From: Bacillota bacterium
GTDB lineage: Bacteria; Bacillota; Clostridia; Christensenellales; Aristaeellaceae
Length of the DNA stretch: 20,991 nt
NCBI GenBank assembly: GCA_009787135.1
Contig: WRGP01000242.1
Location: 1 to 20,991, forward strand
Direction of reading: 5' to 3'
This document shows, piece after piece, positions 1 to 7,742 of the stretch. The notes beneath the pieces are model-generated. The model saw nothing but the letters and a program-made list of their open reading frames with translations. It was not told the DNA's origin and ran no database searches. The translations under genes and the position numbers were made by a program. How positions within the stretch are numbered: position 1 is the stretch's first letter; every line of letters starts with the position of its first letter.

Positions 1-222
1 CGCCGTCAACACCCCGGCAGGCTTGTTCATCATCAGGTGCAGCGACGCCCGGTAGCGAAGCCGCTCCCCGTCCAGCGTCACGCACGCGCTCTTTTCGTCA
101 AGGGCCACGCTGCCATCCCGCGCCGCCTCTCCATCCACAAAAACACGCCCCGCGCGAACCAGCGCGCGCGCCTCGCCGCGCGTGCCAAGGCCCTGCAGGG
201 CGAGAAACTTGTCAAGCCGCAT
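1..222 (-). CDS. rsuA: RsuA-type 16S rRNA pseudouridine synthase, N-terminal part (cut by window edge)
   Basis: Only the first 74 codons are present; the gene continues beyond the left edge. The N-terminus (MRLDKFLALQGLGTRGEARA, residues 1-20) opens an S4 RNA-binding domain that runs to about residue 60. The stretch LMMNKPAGVLTA then begins the catalytic domain, matching the NKPAG motif of the RsuA/RluB/RluE/RluF family. By family, these enzymes isomerise a uridine of rRNA to pseudouridine; the MRLDKFL opening fits the 16S Ψ516 type best, but the catalytic Asp is outside the window. The ATG at 222 lies inside the end of the upstream membrane-protein gene (11-nt overlap), suggesting translational coupling. 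An in-frame GTG three codons upstream is possible, but the family begins at MRLDKF. Confidence 0.85.
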   Translation of the reverse strand, partial: MRLDKFLALQGLGTRGEARALVRAGRVFVDGEAARDGSVALDEKSACVTLDGERLRYRASLHLMMNKPAGVLTA

Positions 223-1021
223 CGGGCTCACGATCGCTCTCAGGGGGCGTATCTTTTACAAAGGCCAGGTAATACGCGGCCATTGTCCCCTCCCGATAGG
301 GATACACATAAAGCCCAATAAGCAGGGGCATCACCATGAACCAGCCGAAAAACGATAGTTGAAGGACAAAAAGTTCCATAATGCGCCCGCGCGTCAGACA
401 GCGGCCGCGGCGCAGCGCCTCCCCGGCGCTGAGCGCGGGATCATCCGCCAGCACATAAGGGACCATCATATACGACAAATCGCAATAGGTGTACAAGCCA
501 AGCGCCACCAACGCAAACGCGGCGAACACGTTGCTCATATGGAGGACTTTGTCCGCTATCCCCGCAACCTCCACAATCTCGAAGCTGCCTGGAATCAGCG
601 CCCCGACACACAGAAGCGCAAGGGCCCATGCGAATATGCGCAGGCGCCGAAGCAGCATGGCGCGCACCAGCTTTGCATAGCCCGGCCCAAAGCAATCACA
701 CACGGAAAGCGGGGAAGGCAGGTTCTCCGGATCGCCGCTAAGCTTGATAAAAAAGGCGGCGACACGTACGGCCATGGGGTCGGTCACAAACGTCGTCGTC
801 ACAAAGGACAAAAGCAGCATGAGCAGCGACAAACCTATGACTGTATCGCCAAACCCAAGGTGTACATCGTCGAAATCCGCCTGTATAAAGCGCATGATCC
901 ACGGCAAAATCTGCGGTATGACCCACGCGCAAAATGAAACAAGCGTTCTGCCCGCCAGCCTGCCGCGTATGTACAACTTGATCCGCCGTCTATCCTGATA
1001 GGCCCGCTTATCGCTCAGCAT
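212..1021 (-). CDS. DUF975 family integral membrane protein
   Basis: This is a 269-residue polytopic membrane protein with hydrophobic segments at roughly residues 25-46, 58-79, 128-145, 163-190 and 216-240. Residues 184-255 carry the DUF975 C-terminal pattern: YMMVPYVLADDP, then EALRRGRCLTRGR, then LQLSFFGWF, and finally YPYREGTMAAYYLAF. The biochemical role of DUF975 proteins is not established and I do not assign one. The gene starts 14 nt inside the end of a second, related gene and ends 11 nt inside the rsuA-like gene, so the three are almost certainly one transcript with coupled translation. The family call rests on the C-terminal pattern; the function is unknown. Confidence 0.8.
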   Translation of the reverse strand: MLSDKRAYQDRRRIKLYIRGRLAGRTLVSFCAWVIPQILPWIMRFIQADFDDVHLGFGDTVIGLSLLMLLLSFVTTTFVTDPMAVRVAAFFIKLSGDPENLPSPLSVCDCFGPGYAKLVRAMLLRRLRIFAWALALLCVGALIPGSFEIVEVAGIADKVLHMSNVFAAFALVALGLYTYCDLSYMMVPYVLADDPALSAGEALRRGRCLTRGRIMELFVLQLSFFGWFMVMPLLIGLYVYPYREGTMAAYYLAFVKDTPPESDREPDAA

Positions 1022-2138
1022 CCTTCATCTTTCCCTCCGCGTCTGCCGCGCGCGAGTCCTTTCGCCTGTTTTTCTTTTGTCTTGGCTTTTCAAGGCGGTA
1101 GTCCGCGCGCTGTTTGGGCGCAAAATCATCCGGCGTGACCTCTTCGTCCATGAGCGCCTCGCGCTTGCGCTCGATATAAAATGCGCGGAAGCACGCCGCC
1201 ATATACGGCGCTACATATACGATCACCAGCTGGTTTATGCCGATGATAATCCAAAGCAACAGCCGGAGCGACTGCCGCAAAATCTCCGTAAGGGCCAGGC
1301 GCGGCCCGGCATATCGCATGACGAGCAAAAGGACGCCGGCGATGATTGTGGGAACGTAATACCCCACGAAACTTGCGTACTGGCCGATAAGCCGCCATTT
1401 GCAGCCTCGCATCAATTTGCGGCTGAGCCGCACCGCGCGGTAGGCAGGCAAACGGGGCTGGGCGGATATACAAACCGGCGTGAGGCTGTACGCCAAAAGA
1501 CGGCCCGCGAACAGCAGCGTAAAAATAACAAACCAAAGGACGCAAAACGCGATCAGCCCGCCAAATACCCACAGCTGATACGCGCCCAGCAGTTCCCCAA
1601 ACACATGCGCCGTCAAATACACTCCCGCCGAATATAGCGCTATCGGCATCGCGAACGCGGCCAGGGCCCACAGCACAACCCATAAAAGCATATACAGCAT
1701 GCCGCCCAAATAGCGTGGATACCGGCCCGAGAAGCATAAAAACACCTCCCATGCCTTTACCGCCTTGCCCCGCAAAAATCCAAGAAAATAACCCGAGGCC
1801 GAAACGGAAACAGGCATGCCCACAAACAAATATATGCCCGCGAAGACAGCCAGGCCCGGCAGCATCGAGATTAACTGGGCAAAATCCAGCTCAAAGCCAT
1901 ACACAAGCGTTATGATCGCCAGGCCTGGGTCCTGCGCCTGCTCAAAAAGATTGGAAATTTGCGCGAAAATGGATGGCGCCGCGCTTCTGGACGGAATGAT
2001 CAGCGCGAGCGCCAACGCAAACGCGCCCAGAGTAGGCAGCCATGCCAAGGCCAATGCGCCCAGAGGCGGAACCCATTTGCGATGGAGCAGCCCGCGCACC
2101 CGGCGCTTCATGGCGGCGCGCTCAGACACAAAGAACAC
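1008..2138 (-). CDS. DUF975-like integral membrane protein, first gene of a three-gene unit
   Basis: This is a 376-residue membrane protein with about six hydrophobic segments (near residues 26-48, 90-110, 145-168, 187-212, 256-275, 290-310). The tail is strongly basic and hydrophilic (345-376) and probably cytoplasmic. It resembles the next gene: a YRAVRLSRKLMRG stretch (233-245) after a membrane segment, and a terminal APYMAACFRAFYIERKR motif (310-325), the place where DUF975 proteins have PY...t.A.FY. The start is uncertain. The GTG at 2138 has the SD-like GGAAGGG only 2 nt away. GTG at 2129 (codon 4) has an 11-nt spacing, and ATG at 2111 (codon 10) has no good SD. A clear promoter lies at 2179-2208. 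Function unknown. Confidence 0.75.
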   Translation of the reverse strand: MFFVSERAAMKRRVRGLLHRKWVPPLGALALAWLPTLGAFALALALIIPSRSAAPSIFAQISNLFEQAQDPGLAIITLVYGFELDFAQLISMLPGLAVFAGIYLFVGMPVSVSASGYFLGFLRGKAVKAWEVFLCFSGRYPRYLGGMLYMLLWVVLWALAAFAMPIALYSAGVYLTAHVFGELLGAYQLWVFGGLIAFCVLWFVIFTLLFAGRLLAYSLTPVCISAQPRLPAYRAVRLSRKLMRGCKWRLIGQYASFVGYYVPTIIAGVLLLVMRYAGPRLALTEILRQSLRLLLWIIIGINQLVIVYVAPYMAACFRAFYIERKREALMDEEVTPDDFAPKQRADYRLEKPRQKKNRRKDSRAADAEGKMKDAER

Positions 2139-2178
2139 ATCCCTTCCGGATAAAATGCATATAAATAGCTTTGATGAT

Positions 2179-2208
2179 ATTATACCGCAAAATATGCCGA
2201 CTTAGCAA
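2179..2208 (-). promoter_or_regulatory. Sigma-A type promoter for the DUF975-rsuA unit
   Basis: On the minus strand, TTGCTA (2208-2203) is separated by 18 nt from a consensus TATAAT (2184-2179). It lies about 40 nt upstream of the GTG/ATG start candidates of the first DUF975-like gene. It is divergent from the promoter of the L,D-transpeptidase gene. Confidence 0.7.
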
Positions 2209-2263
2209 GTACGCGGCTCAGACTGCCAGAAGTTGCCTGGCTGCCTTCACATTCGCTTTTTCC

Positions 2264-2293
2264 TTGCGCCCTGTATGCATCCTATGGTAAAAT
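2264..2293 (+). promoter_or_regulatory. Promoter with extended -10 for the L,D-transpeptidase gene
   Basis: TTGCGC (2264-2269) is followed after 18 nt by TAAAAT (2288-2293). TG at 2285-2286 gives an extended -10 (TGGTAAAAT). The start codon of the downstream gene is about 40 nt further on. The -35 is imperfect, so the extended -10 probably matters. Confidence 0.55.
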
Positions 2294-2331
2294 ACTATTC
2301 GGTTCTATTGATTAGGCATAAGGAGAGCTCT

Positions 2332-4158
2332 ATGCGCATTCGAAGCGTGATGCTATCCATTTTATCGTTGTTCCTGTTTTTCGGCCTGCGCGCCGCGCAC
2401 GCCGAGGCGCTTTGCTTTGCTCTCGCGCCGGATGTCATTCGCCCCGGCAAAAATTACGATATCACCGTATACGCTCCCTGTGACGGCAGCGCCTCCCTGT
2501 CGCTGCTCGATGAGAACGAAGACGACGTAGTCTGCGACATTTTGTCCGGATATCCGCTTCAGGAAGGGGAGAACCTCCTCATTTGGAACGGCCTTGGCCA
2601 GGAGGATACTATCTTTCCCTCCGGCGAGTATATTTTCCGCCTTACGACGGACAGCGGAGCCCAGGCGGACCGGTCGCTTCGCATAGGCGCCCCTTACCCC
2701 ATTATTTCACAGTTCTTTCAAAGCGATTTCAGCCTGATTGACACGCCCGTTTCCGTTTCCTTCTTGGGCAGCGAACCCTGCCTGCTGATCGTAACCCTGC
2801 ATAGCGCGGCGGATGAGGCTGTATTCGATCTGGATGAAATGCCCGCGATCGAGGGCTTCAACCACTACGCGTGGGACGGAACGCTGGGGGGGACGCGCGT
2901 GCCAGACGGCGCCTACACGCTCGCCTTCACCCTCCAAACCGATAGCGGTTTTAAATCTATTTCGCATTATGCCAGCATAGACGTGATGACCCTGGCGGCC
3001 AATGGAGATCCCCCCGGTTCCGCGCCAAATGAAATCGCGGCGCCTGTGGACGAACCCGCAACCTTATCGCAAGCGTTTACAGACGTGGTTGACTCCTATG
3101 AGTTTACGGATCTGTCCGACGCGTATGGGGACACGAATATGGACCTGCCAGAGGCTCAACCCGCGGACGAGGAACCGCTGTACGCGCCCGCAAACGTGCC
3201 GGCTGACGATGGTACGGATATCGTGAATGTAATCATCGACAGCATCATTGTCGATCCCACCCAGAATGAGGCAAACTCTTTCAGCATGCCTCAATCTCCG
3301 ATGCTATCGCTTTCCCCGCCCTACTCAAGCGTGTGGGACGAAAGCTATTGGTCCATGACCCCCGGCGAACTGGACGACGCCGTCATCTGGGAAATTCTCA
3401 TGCAGCCCATCACAGTCTATGACGGCGGCATCAAGGCGGGCACAAAGGGTCACGCATATCTGATGGAAAATCCGGACGGCACGGGCAAGCAGGTCGCGCA
3501 GCTTCACACCCAGTCGCAGGGCGTGCATGTCATTGGAGAGACAAACGAGTTTGGCTATGTGCTGGTGGAGGCTTTCAGCAACTACGATCGCGAGTTTTAT
3601 CCGGAAACAGACGAAGAAAAGGCGCATGCCTTTGAGATCAAGCACGGCTATGTGCTGGCGAAAAATCTCAAAACCGTCAACGTCATGCCTGATATCGCGC
3701 TGCTGATAGACAAGCTTACGCAACGCTTGTATATCTTCATTGACGGCAAGCGTGTCACGGAGCTTCTCATCTCCACCGGAACCTGGTCCAATTCAAACGA
3801 TATGCTGTTTGAAACCATACCGGGCGAATTCATCACCGTCAGCCATGACGGCGGATTTTGGAGCGGCAATATGTACTGCGATATGTCCATCCGCATCAAC
3901 GGCGGCGTCCTGCTGCATGAGGTTCCCTGCAAGAAGAACGCGGACGGCACAAAAAACTTCTCCTCCTTTGAGGGGTACTTAGGCACCAAGCAAAGCCACG
4001 GCTGTGTCCGTATCCAGCGCCTGAAAAACGCGGACGGCTTCAACCACAGCTGGTTATGGAGCAATCTGCAAAAATACAAGCCCTACAAGGTGATGATTTG
4101 GGATGATTTGAATCGATTGGACAGCCCTTCGACTTGGTATCCGAACCCGAGCAACTGA
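2332..4158 (+). CDS. Secreted L,D-transpeptidase (YkuD domain) with two FlgD-like Ig repeats
   Basis: The product has 608 residues. I chose ATG 2332 because AAGGAGAG lies just upstream and it opens directly into a signal peptide (MRIRSVMLSILSLFLFFGLR, predicted cleavage after AHA at 24); an in-frame ATG upstream at 2233 has no such support. Two FlgD-type Ig-like repeats follow (about 30-118 and 122-218), each with a W-N/D-G then dG.Y pattern (IWNGLGQ..PSGEYIF; AWDGTLGG..PDGAYTL). Residues 222-350 form a Pro/Asp/Glu-rich linker, and 355-448 look like a bacterial SH3-like segment. The YkuD domain (about 453-592) has His529 in LLHE and the active-site SHGCVR with Cys558. By family, it forms or remodels 3-3 peptidoglycan cross-links outside the membrane. 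It is monocistronic and ends at the shared terminator. Confidence 0.9.
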   Translation: MRIRSVMLSILSLFLFFGLRAAHAEALCFALAPDVIRPGKNYDITVYAPCDGSASLSLLDENEDDVVCDILSGYPLQEGENLLIWNGLGQEDTIFPSGEYIFRLTTDSGAQADRSLRIGAPYPIISQFFQSDFSLIDTPVSVSFLGSEPCLLIVTLHSAADEAVFDLDEMPAIEGFNHYAWDGTLGGTRVPDGAYTLAFTLQTDSGFKSISHYASIDVMTLAANGDPPGSAPNEIAAPVDEPATLSQAFTDVVDSYEFTDLSDAYGDTNMDLPEAQPADEEPLYAPANVPADDGTDIVNVIIDSIIVDPTQNEANSFSMPQSPMLSLSPPYSSVWDESYWSMTPGELDDAVIWEILMQPITVYDGGIKAGTKGHAYLMENPDGTGKQVAQLHTQSQGVHVIGETNEFGYVLVEAFSNYDREFYPETDEEKAHAFEIKHGYVLAKNLKTVNVMPDIALLIDKLTQRLYIFIDGKRVTELLISTGTWSNSNDMLFETIPGEFITVSHDGGFWSGNMYCDMSIRINGGVLLHEVPCKKNADGTKNFSSFEGYLGTKQSHGCVRIQRLKNADGFNHSWLWSNLQKYKPYKVMIWDDLNRLDSPSTWYPNPSN

Positions 4159-4174
4159 TCATGAAAACAGCATA

Positions 4175-4212
4175 AAAAGCAGCCCGCAGGCCAAAGCCTG
4201 CGGGCTGCTTTT
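4175..4212. terminator. Bidirectional rho-independent terminator
   Basis: A perfect 17-bp stem (4175-4191 with 4196-4212) encloses the loop CAAA and has a GC-rich core. On the plus strand the 3' arm ends in TTTTCTT. On the minus strand the complementary A-tract reads as a T-tract. It sits between the convergent L,D-transpeptidase and rplQ genes and can stop transcription from both. Confidence 0.9.
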
Positions 4213-4245
4213 CTTATCACCGGCAAACCTTATCAATATTTCGCT

Positions 4246-4755
4246 CTACACCAATTCAATAATCACCATCTCCGCCGCGTCCCCGCGCCTGGGCCCCTTG
4301 CGGATAATGCGCGTATACCCGCCCGCGCAACCCTTTTCAGCGTTCCGCTTCTTATATTTCGGGCCGATCTCGCGGAAGAGTTTCTCCACGAGAGGGTGCT
4401 TGACATCTTTCGTGCGCTCCTTATACTCCGCCTTGGACTCGTCCTGCTTTTTGATCTCCTTAAGATCATACAGCGTGGCCATGATCATGCGCCGCGCGTG
4501 CAACTTGCCGGGCAGGTCGTTCGTCACCGTGATCGAAACGGTCTGTCCCTTTTCATTGTTATACTTCTTGGTGACCTCCACATTGTGCTCACACTCGCGA
4601 ATCGCCAGCGTAATCAGACGCTCGGCAATCGAGCGAACTTCTTTGGCGCGCGCCAGCGTCGTCTCAATCTTGCCGTACCAAATCAAATGAGAAACCTGGT
4701 TGCGGAGCAGTGCCTTGCGCTGATCCGCCGGCCTTCCAAGCTTTCGTTGTGCCAT
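4246..4755 (-). CDS. rplQ: Ribosomal protein bL17, long form
   Basis: This is the 169-residue large-subunit protein L17, the last gene of the alpha operon. The N-terminus MAQRKLGRPADQRKALLRNQ and the later TLARAKEVRSIAERLITLA are L17 signatures; the C-terminus ends GDAAEMVIIEL. I use ATG 4755, preceded by AAAGGAGG, rather than an upstream in-frame ATG at 4800 that would add 15 unrelated residues. Many bacterial L17 proteins are about 120 residues. Here an insert of about 55 residues (roughly 59-115, rich in K/E) accounts for the difference, a form I associate with several Clostridia. The gene is separated from rpoA by an unusually large 205-nt spacer. Confidence 0.97.
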   Translation of the reverse strand: MAQRKLGRPADQRKALLRNQVSHLIWYGKIETTLARAKEVRSIAERLITLAIRECEHNVEVTKKYNNEKGQTVSITVTNDLPGKLHARRMIMATLYDLKEIKKQDESKAEYKERTKDVKHPLVEKLFREIGPKYKKRNAEKGCAGGYTRIIRKGPRRGDAAEMVIIELV

Positions 4756-4960
4756 CTTGGAACCTCCTTTATTTACGCCCCGCGCCGTTGCCTGCGGCAC
4801 GCGCGGGTTTCGGGCAGGATTCTATTCTTCGAATCCTTTCCCTCTCAGCCTTCGCTTCGCCGGACACCATATACACCCCGCCGGCCGGGCATGCTTGCCG
4901 CCGGGTCTCGCGCCGGATTTTACAAATTCTCCGGCGCTCAGCCCTCTCTTCGACCGGGCG
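4756..4960 (-). other. Gene-free rpoA–rplQ spacer with two hairpins
   Basis: I see no credible coding region in this 205-nt spacer. It contains an 8-bp GC-rich inverted repeat (GCGCCGGA at 4910-4917 with TCCGGCGC at 4930-4937, 12-nt loop) and a 7-bp one (AGGATTC at 4816-4822 with GAATCCT at 4831-4837, 8-nt loop). Neither is followed on the minus strand by a U-tract, so they do not look like ordinary terminators. They could be mRNA-processing or stability elements, or the remains of an interspersed repeat. The rplQ SD (GGAGG) lies at the far end. Confidence 0.5.
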
Positions 4961-5905
4961 CTATTCGTCCAAAGCGCGCAGGCTCAACCCAAGGGCAATG
5001 AGCTTCTGCTCTACCTCTTCCAGCGATTTTTTGCCCAGGTTTCGCACCTTCATCATGTCTTCCTGGTTGCGCTGCACCAACTCAGCGACCGTATTGATGC
5101 CGGCACGCTTGAGACAATTGTACGCGCGGACGGAAAGATCAAGCTCCTCAATCGTCATCTCAAGCACTTTTTCTTTCTTATTATCTTCAGGCTCGTTAAA
5201 ATCCACGGCGGTGGAACGTTCCGTCAGCCCGGTGAACAGCGTCAAATGGCTGCCGAGTATTTTGGCGGCGACGCTGATCGCCTCATCGGGCATGATGGAG
5301 CCATCCGTCCATACCTCCAGCGTCAGCCTGTCATAGTCCGTAATCTGCCCGACGCGCGTATCCTCCACCAGATAGTTGACCTTCTGAATAGGCGTAAAGA
5401 TGGAATCCATCGGGATCACGCCAATGGGCATGTTGCCTGTTTTGTTGCGCTCCGCCGTCACATAGCCGCGGTTCTTGTCGAGCGTCAGCGTCATCTGCAA
5501 ATGCGCGTCCTCATTTAAAGAAGCGATATGCAAATCCCCGTTAATGATCTCCACCTCGCTGTCCACGCCAATGTCGGCGGCGGTCAGCTCATAGGGCCCT
5601 CTCTTATCGATGGTGACTGTCTTGGCCATGTCGGAGTACAGGCGCACCGAGAGCATCTTGAGGTTCAAGATGATTTCGGTGACATCCTCCTTCACGCCGT
5701 TTACCGTGGAGAACTCATGCTGCACCCCCTCGATGCGCACGTTGGTCACCGCGGCGCCCGGCAGGGATGAAAGCAGCACACGCCGCAACGCGTTGCCAAG
5801 CGTTTGGCCAAAGCCGCGCTCCAGCGGCTCGACCACAAATTTTCCGTAATTCTCCTTCACTTCCACGCGCTCTATCTTCGGCTTTTCGAACTCGGTCATG
5901 CTCAT
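4961..5905 (-). CDS. rpoA: DNA-directed RNA polymerase subunit alpha
   Basis: This 314-residue product has the full-length RpoA layout. The N-terminal dimerisation and assembly domain (about 1-232) includes LGNALRRVLLSSLPG at 36-50 and GVIPMDSIFTPI at 162-173. A charged linker (about 235-250) leads to the C-terminal domain with ELDLSVRAYNCLKRAGINTV (254-273) and VRNLGKKSLEEV (287-298), the helix-hairpin-helix that contacts UP elements and activators. The ATG at 5905 follows GGAGGATAACC; a second Met two codons later is less well placed. It is preceded by rpsD with a 71-nt gap, as usual for alpha operons. Confidence 0.99.
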   Translation of the reverse strand: MSMTEFEKPKIERVEVKENYGKFVVEPLERGFGQTLGNALRRVLLSSLPGAAVTNVRIEGVQHEFSTVNGVKEDVTEIILNLKMLSVRLYSDMAKTVTIDKRGPYELTAADIGVDSEVEIINGDLHIASLNEDAHLQMTLTLDKNRGYVTAERNKTGNMPIGVIPMDSIFTPIQKVNYLVEDTRVGQITDYDRLTLEVWTDGSIMPDEAISVAAKILGSHLTLFTGLTERSTAVDFNEPEDNKKEKVLEMTIEELDLSVRAYNCLKRAGINTVAELVQRNQEDMMKVRNLGKKSLEEVEQKLIALGLSLRALDE

Positions 5906-5976
5906 GGTTATCCTCCCTCATTAACCGTCGGAAACAGCTGATTGTATCCAATCCGCCTTGGGTAAAACAGTTACGA

Positions 5977-6603
5977 TTAGCGGGAGTAATACTCGACGAT
6001 GAGCTGCTCGTTGATCGTCAGGTCGACATCCTCACGCCTTGGCAGGGTTTCGACCTTTGCCGTCAGGTTCTCCGCGTCAAGCGTAAGCCATTTGGGAATG
6101 ATCCGGCCCGTGCCCTCTTTGAGCGCCTTAAAATGCCCGATCTCCTTGGAGCGTTCGCGGAGCGTGATCACATCGCCGCTTTTGACCAAGAAAGAGGCGA
6201 TATTGACCTTCTTGCCGTTGACGCGGATATGCTCATGCAATACGATCTGGCGGGCCTGCGCACGCGAGGCGCCAAGGCCAAGCCGGTATACAACATTATC
6301 CAGCCGCCGCTCCAGGAGCGACAGCAGGTTCTCGCCCGTAACGCCGCGCATGTTGCTGGCTTTCTCGTAGTAGCTGCGGAACTGGGTCTCCAGCACGCCG
6401 TATACGCGGCGGCATTTTTGTTTTTCACGCAGCTGCACGCCGTATTCGGACATCTTGCGCTGGCGCGCCTGGCCGTGCTGGCCTGGAGGCGCCGGGCGGA
6501 GATTGAACGTGCACTTTGGCGAATAGCACTTATCGCCCTTGAGAAAGAGCTTGGCGCCTTCGCGGCGGCACTGACGGCAAACGGAACCGGTATATCTTGC
6601 CAT
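5977..6603 (-). CDS. rpsD: Ribosomal protein uS4, zinc-binding (C+) form
   Basis: This is 208-residue S4, a primary 16S rRNA-binding protein of the small subunit. MARYTGSVCRQCRREG opens the protein; Cys9, Cys12, Cys26 and Cys31 form the zinc site of the C+ type. Residues 98-160 are the S4 RNA-binding domain (RRLDNVVYRLGLG, then HEHIRVNGKKVNIASF). The start is ATG 6603, preceded by GGAGGTACC; the longer in-frame start at 6696 lies inside rpsK and would add 31 unrelated residues. In E. coli S4 represses the alpha operon by binding its leader upstream of rpsM. Here the unusual spacer upstream of rpsM is a natural candidate for similar control, but this is inference. Confidence 0.98.
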   Translation of the reverse strand: MARYTGSVCRQCRREGAKLFLKGDKCYSPKCTFNLRPAPPGQHGQARQRKMSEYGVQLREKQKCRRVYGVLETQFRSYYEKASNMRGVTGENLLSLLERRLDNVVYRLGLGASRAQARQIVLHEHIRVNGKKVNIASFLVKSGDVITLRERSKEIGHFKALKEGTGRIIPKWLTLDAENLTAKVETLPRREDVDLTINEQLIVEYYSR

Positions 6604-6640
6604 GAATGGGTACCTCCTACTTTTTGCGAATGCGCTCCTT

Positions 6641-7042
6641 TTACACGCGGCGGCGCTTTGGCGGGCGGCAGCCGTTATGCGGGATCGGCGTAACATCCTT
6701 GATCATGTTGACTTCCAGGCCCGCCGCCTGCAGAGAGCGGATAGCCGCCTCACGCCCGGAGCCAGGGCCCTTCACATATACCTCCACCGTCTTCAGGCCA
6801 TATTCCATCGCTGCCTTCGCGGCGGTCTCCGCCGCCATCTGCGCGGCAAAAGGCGTGGACTTTTTGCTGCCGCGGAAACCAAGGCCGCCTGCGGAAGCCC
6901 ACGACAGCGCGTTGCCGCTGACGTCGGTCAAAGTTACAATGGTATTGTTGAACGAGGAACGAATATGCGCCGCGCCGCGCTCGACGAGCTTTTTCTCGCG
7001 GCGCTTGCGGGAGACGCGCTTTAGATTCTTTTTCGGTGCCAT
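6641..7042 (-). CDS. rpsK: Ribosomal protein uS11
   Basis: This 133-residue protein has the S11 landmarks: HIRSSFNNTIVTLTDVSGNALSWASAG (about 26-52), GFRGSKKSTPFAAQ, the VYVKGPGSGREAAIR motif (88-102) and the C-terminal PHNGCRPPKRRRV. S11 sits in the 30S platform next to the mRNA and the 16S 3' end. The ATG at 7042 is preceded by GGGAGGAG. The gene lies 15 nt downstream of rpsM and 37 nt upstream of rpsD, so it is cotranscribed with both. Confidence 0.99.
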   Translation of the reverse strand: MAPKKNLKRVSRKRREKKLVERGAAHIRSSFNNTIVTLTDVSGNALSWASAGGLGFRGSKKSTPFAAQMAAETAAKAAMEYGLKTVEVYVKGPGSGREAAIRSLQAAGLEVNMIKDVTPIPHNGCRPPKRRRV

Positions 7043-7057
7043 TACGTTGCTCCTCCC

Positions 7058-7432
7058 TTATTTCGCCTTTTTCTTGCCGGCGACCTGCTTCTTGGGGCCC
7101 TTGCGGGTACGCGCGTTCTGCTTGGTATTCTGCCCGCGCACAGGCAGGCCCCGGCGATGGCGAACGCCGCGATAGCAGCCGATTTCCACCAATCGCTTGA
7201 TGTTGAGCGACACCTCGCGGCGAAGGTCACCCTCCACCTTGACATTGCGCTCAATGTAGTCGCGCAGCTTGGTGATCTCCTGTTCGGTCAAATCCTTCAC
7301 GCGCGTGTCTGGGCTAATGCCGGTTTCCTTAACGATCTTCCGCGCGGTAGGCAGGCCGATACCAAATATGTAGGTAATCCCAACCTCAACGCGCTTGTCC
7401 CGGGGCAGGTCTACGCCCGCTATACGTGCCAT
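7058..7432 (-). CDS. rpsM: Ribosomal protein uS13
   Basis: This is 124-residue S13 of the 30S head, which contacts L5 and P-site tRNA. MARIAGVDLPRDKRVEVGIT opens it. A GIGLPTARKI helix-two-turn-helix follows, and the C-terminal tail starts CYRGVRHRRGLPVRGQNTK (86-104) and ends in a Lys-rich stretch. The ATG at 7432 has a strong SD (GGAGGTGCACCT). It is the first gene after a 500-nt non-coding spacer that separates it from rpmJ. In most Firmicutes these two genes are nearly adjacent. Confidence 0.99.
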   Translation of the reverse strand: MARIAGVDLPRDKRVEVGITYIFGIGLPTARKIVKETGISPDTRVKDLTEQEITKLRDYIERNVKVEGDLRREVSLNIKRLVEIGCYRGVRHRRGLPVRGQNTKQNARTRKGPKKQVAGKKKAK

Positions 7433-7742
7433 AGGTGCACCTCCGTGTTGCGTGGTTTAATCGTGTGACATAATCAATCTATATGGAAAGCCTCCTGGTG
7501 ACGCAGGGCGGTGAAACCTGCAAAGGTCGCCCAGTGGCTAAGCCTTCAAACAAGCGGAGGCATTGAGCCTGCCGCCCCTGCCCGGGATTCTCGCGGGGCC
7601 CCGCCCCTTGAGCGCGGTCACCCCGGCGCTCTTTCTTCGCAATCGCCGCGCCGCGCGCCCAATGCTTCGCGTTGCTTTGGCTTTGCGGACGCTCGGCCGT
7701 CCCCGCGGCCGGGCGCTTCAATCCGACTCCCAAGACTCCCCG

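Noticed and set aside
37..321. Plus-strand open frame at the left edge
   Set aside because: It opposes the clear S4-domain start of the rsuA-like gene and the end of the DUF975 gene.
5767..6693. Plus-strand open frame of about 300 codons opposite rpoA and rpsD
   Set aside because: Antisense shadow; composition is biased and no domain is recognisable.
7479..7496. AGGAGG on the minus strand near the rpsM end of the spacer
   Set aside because: No ATG/GTG follows at a useful distance; a TTG there opens only a six-codon frame.
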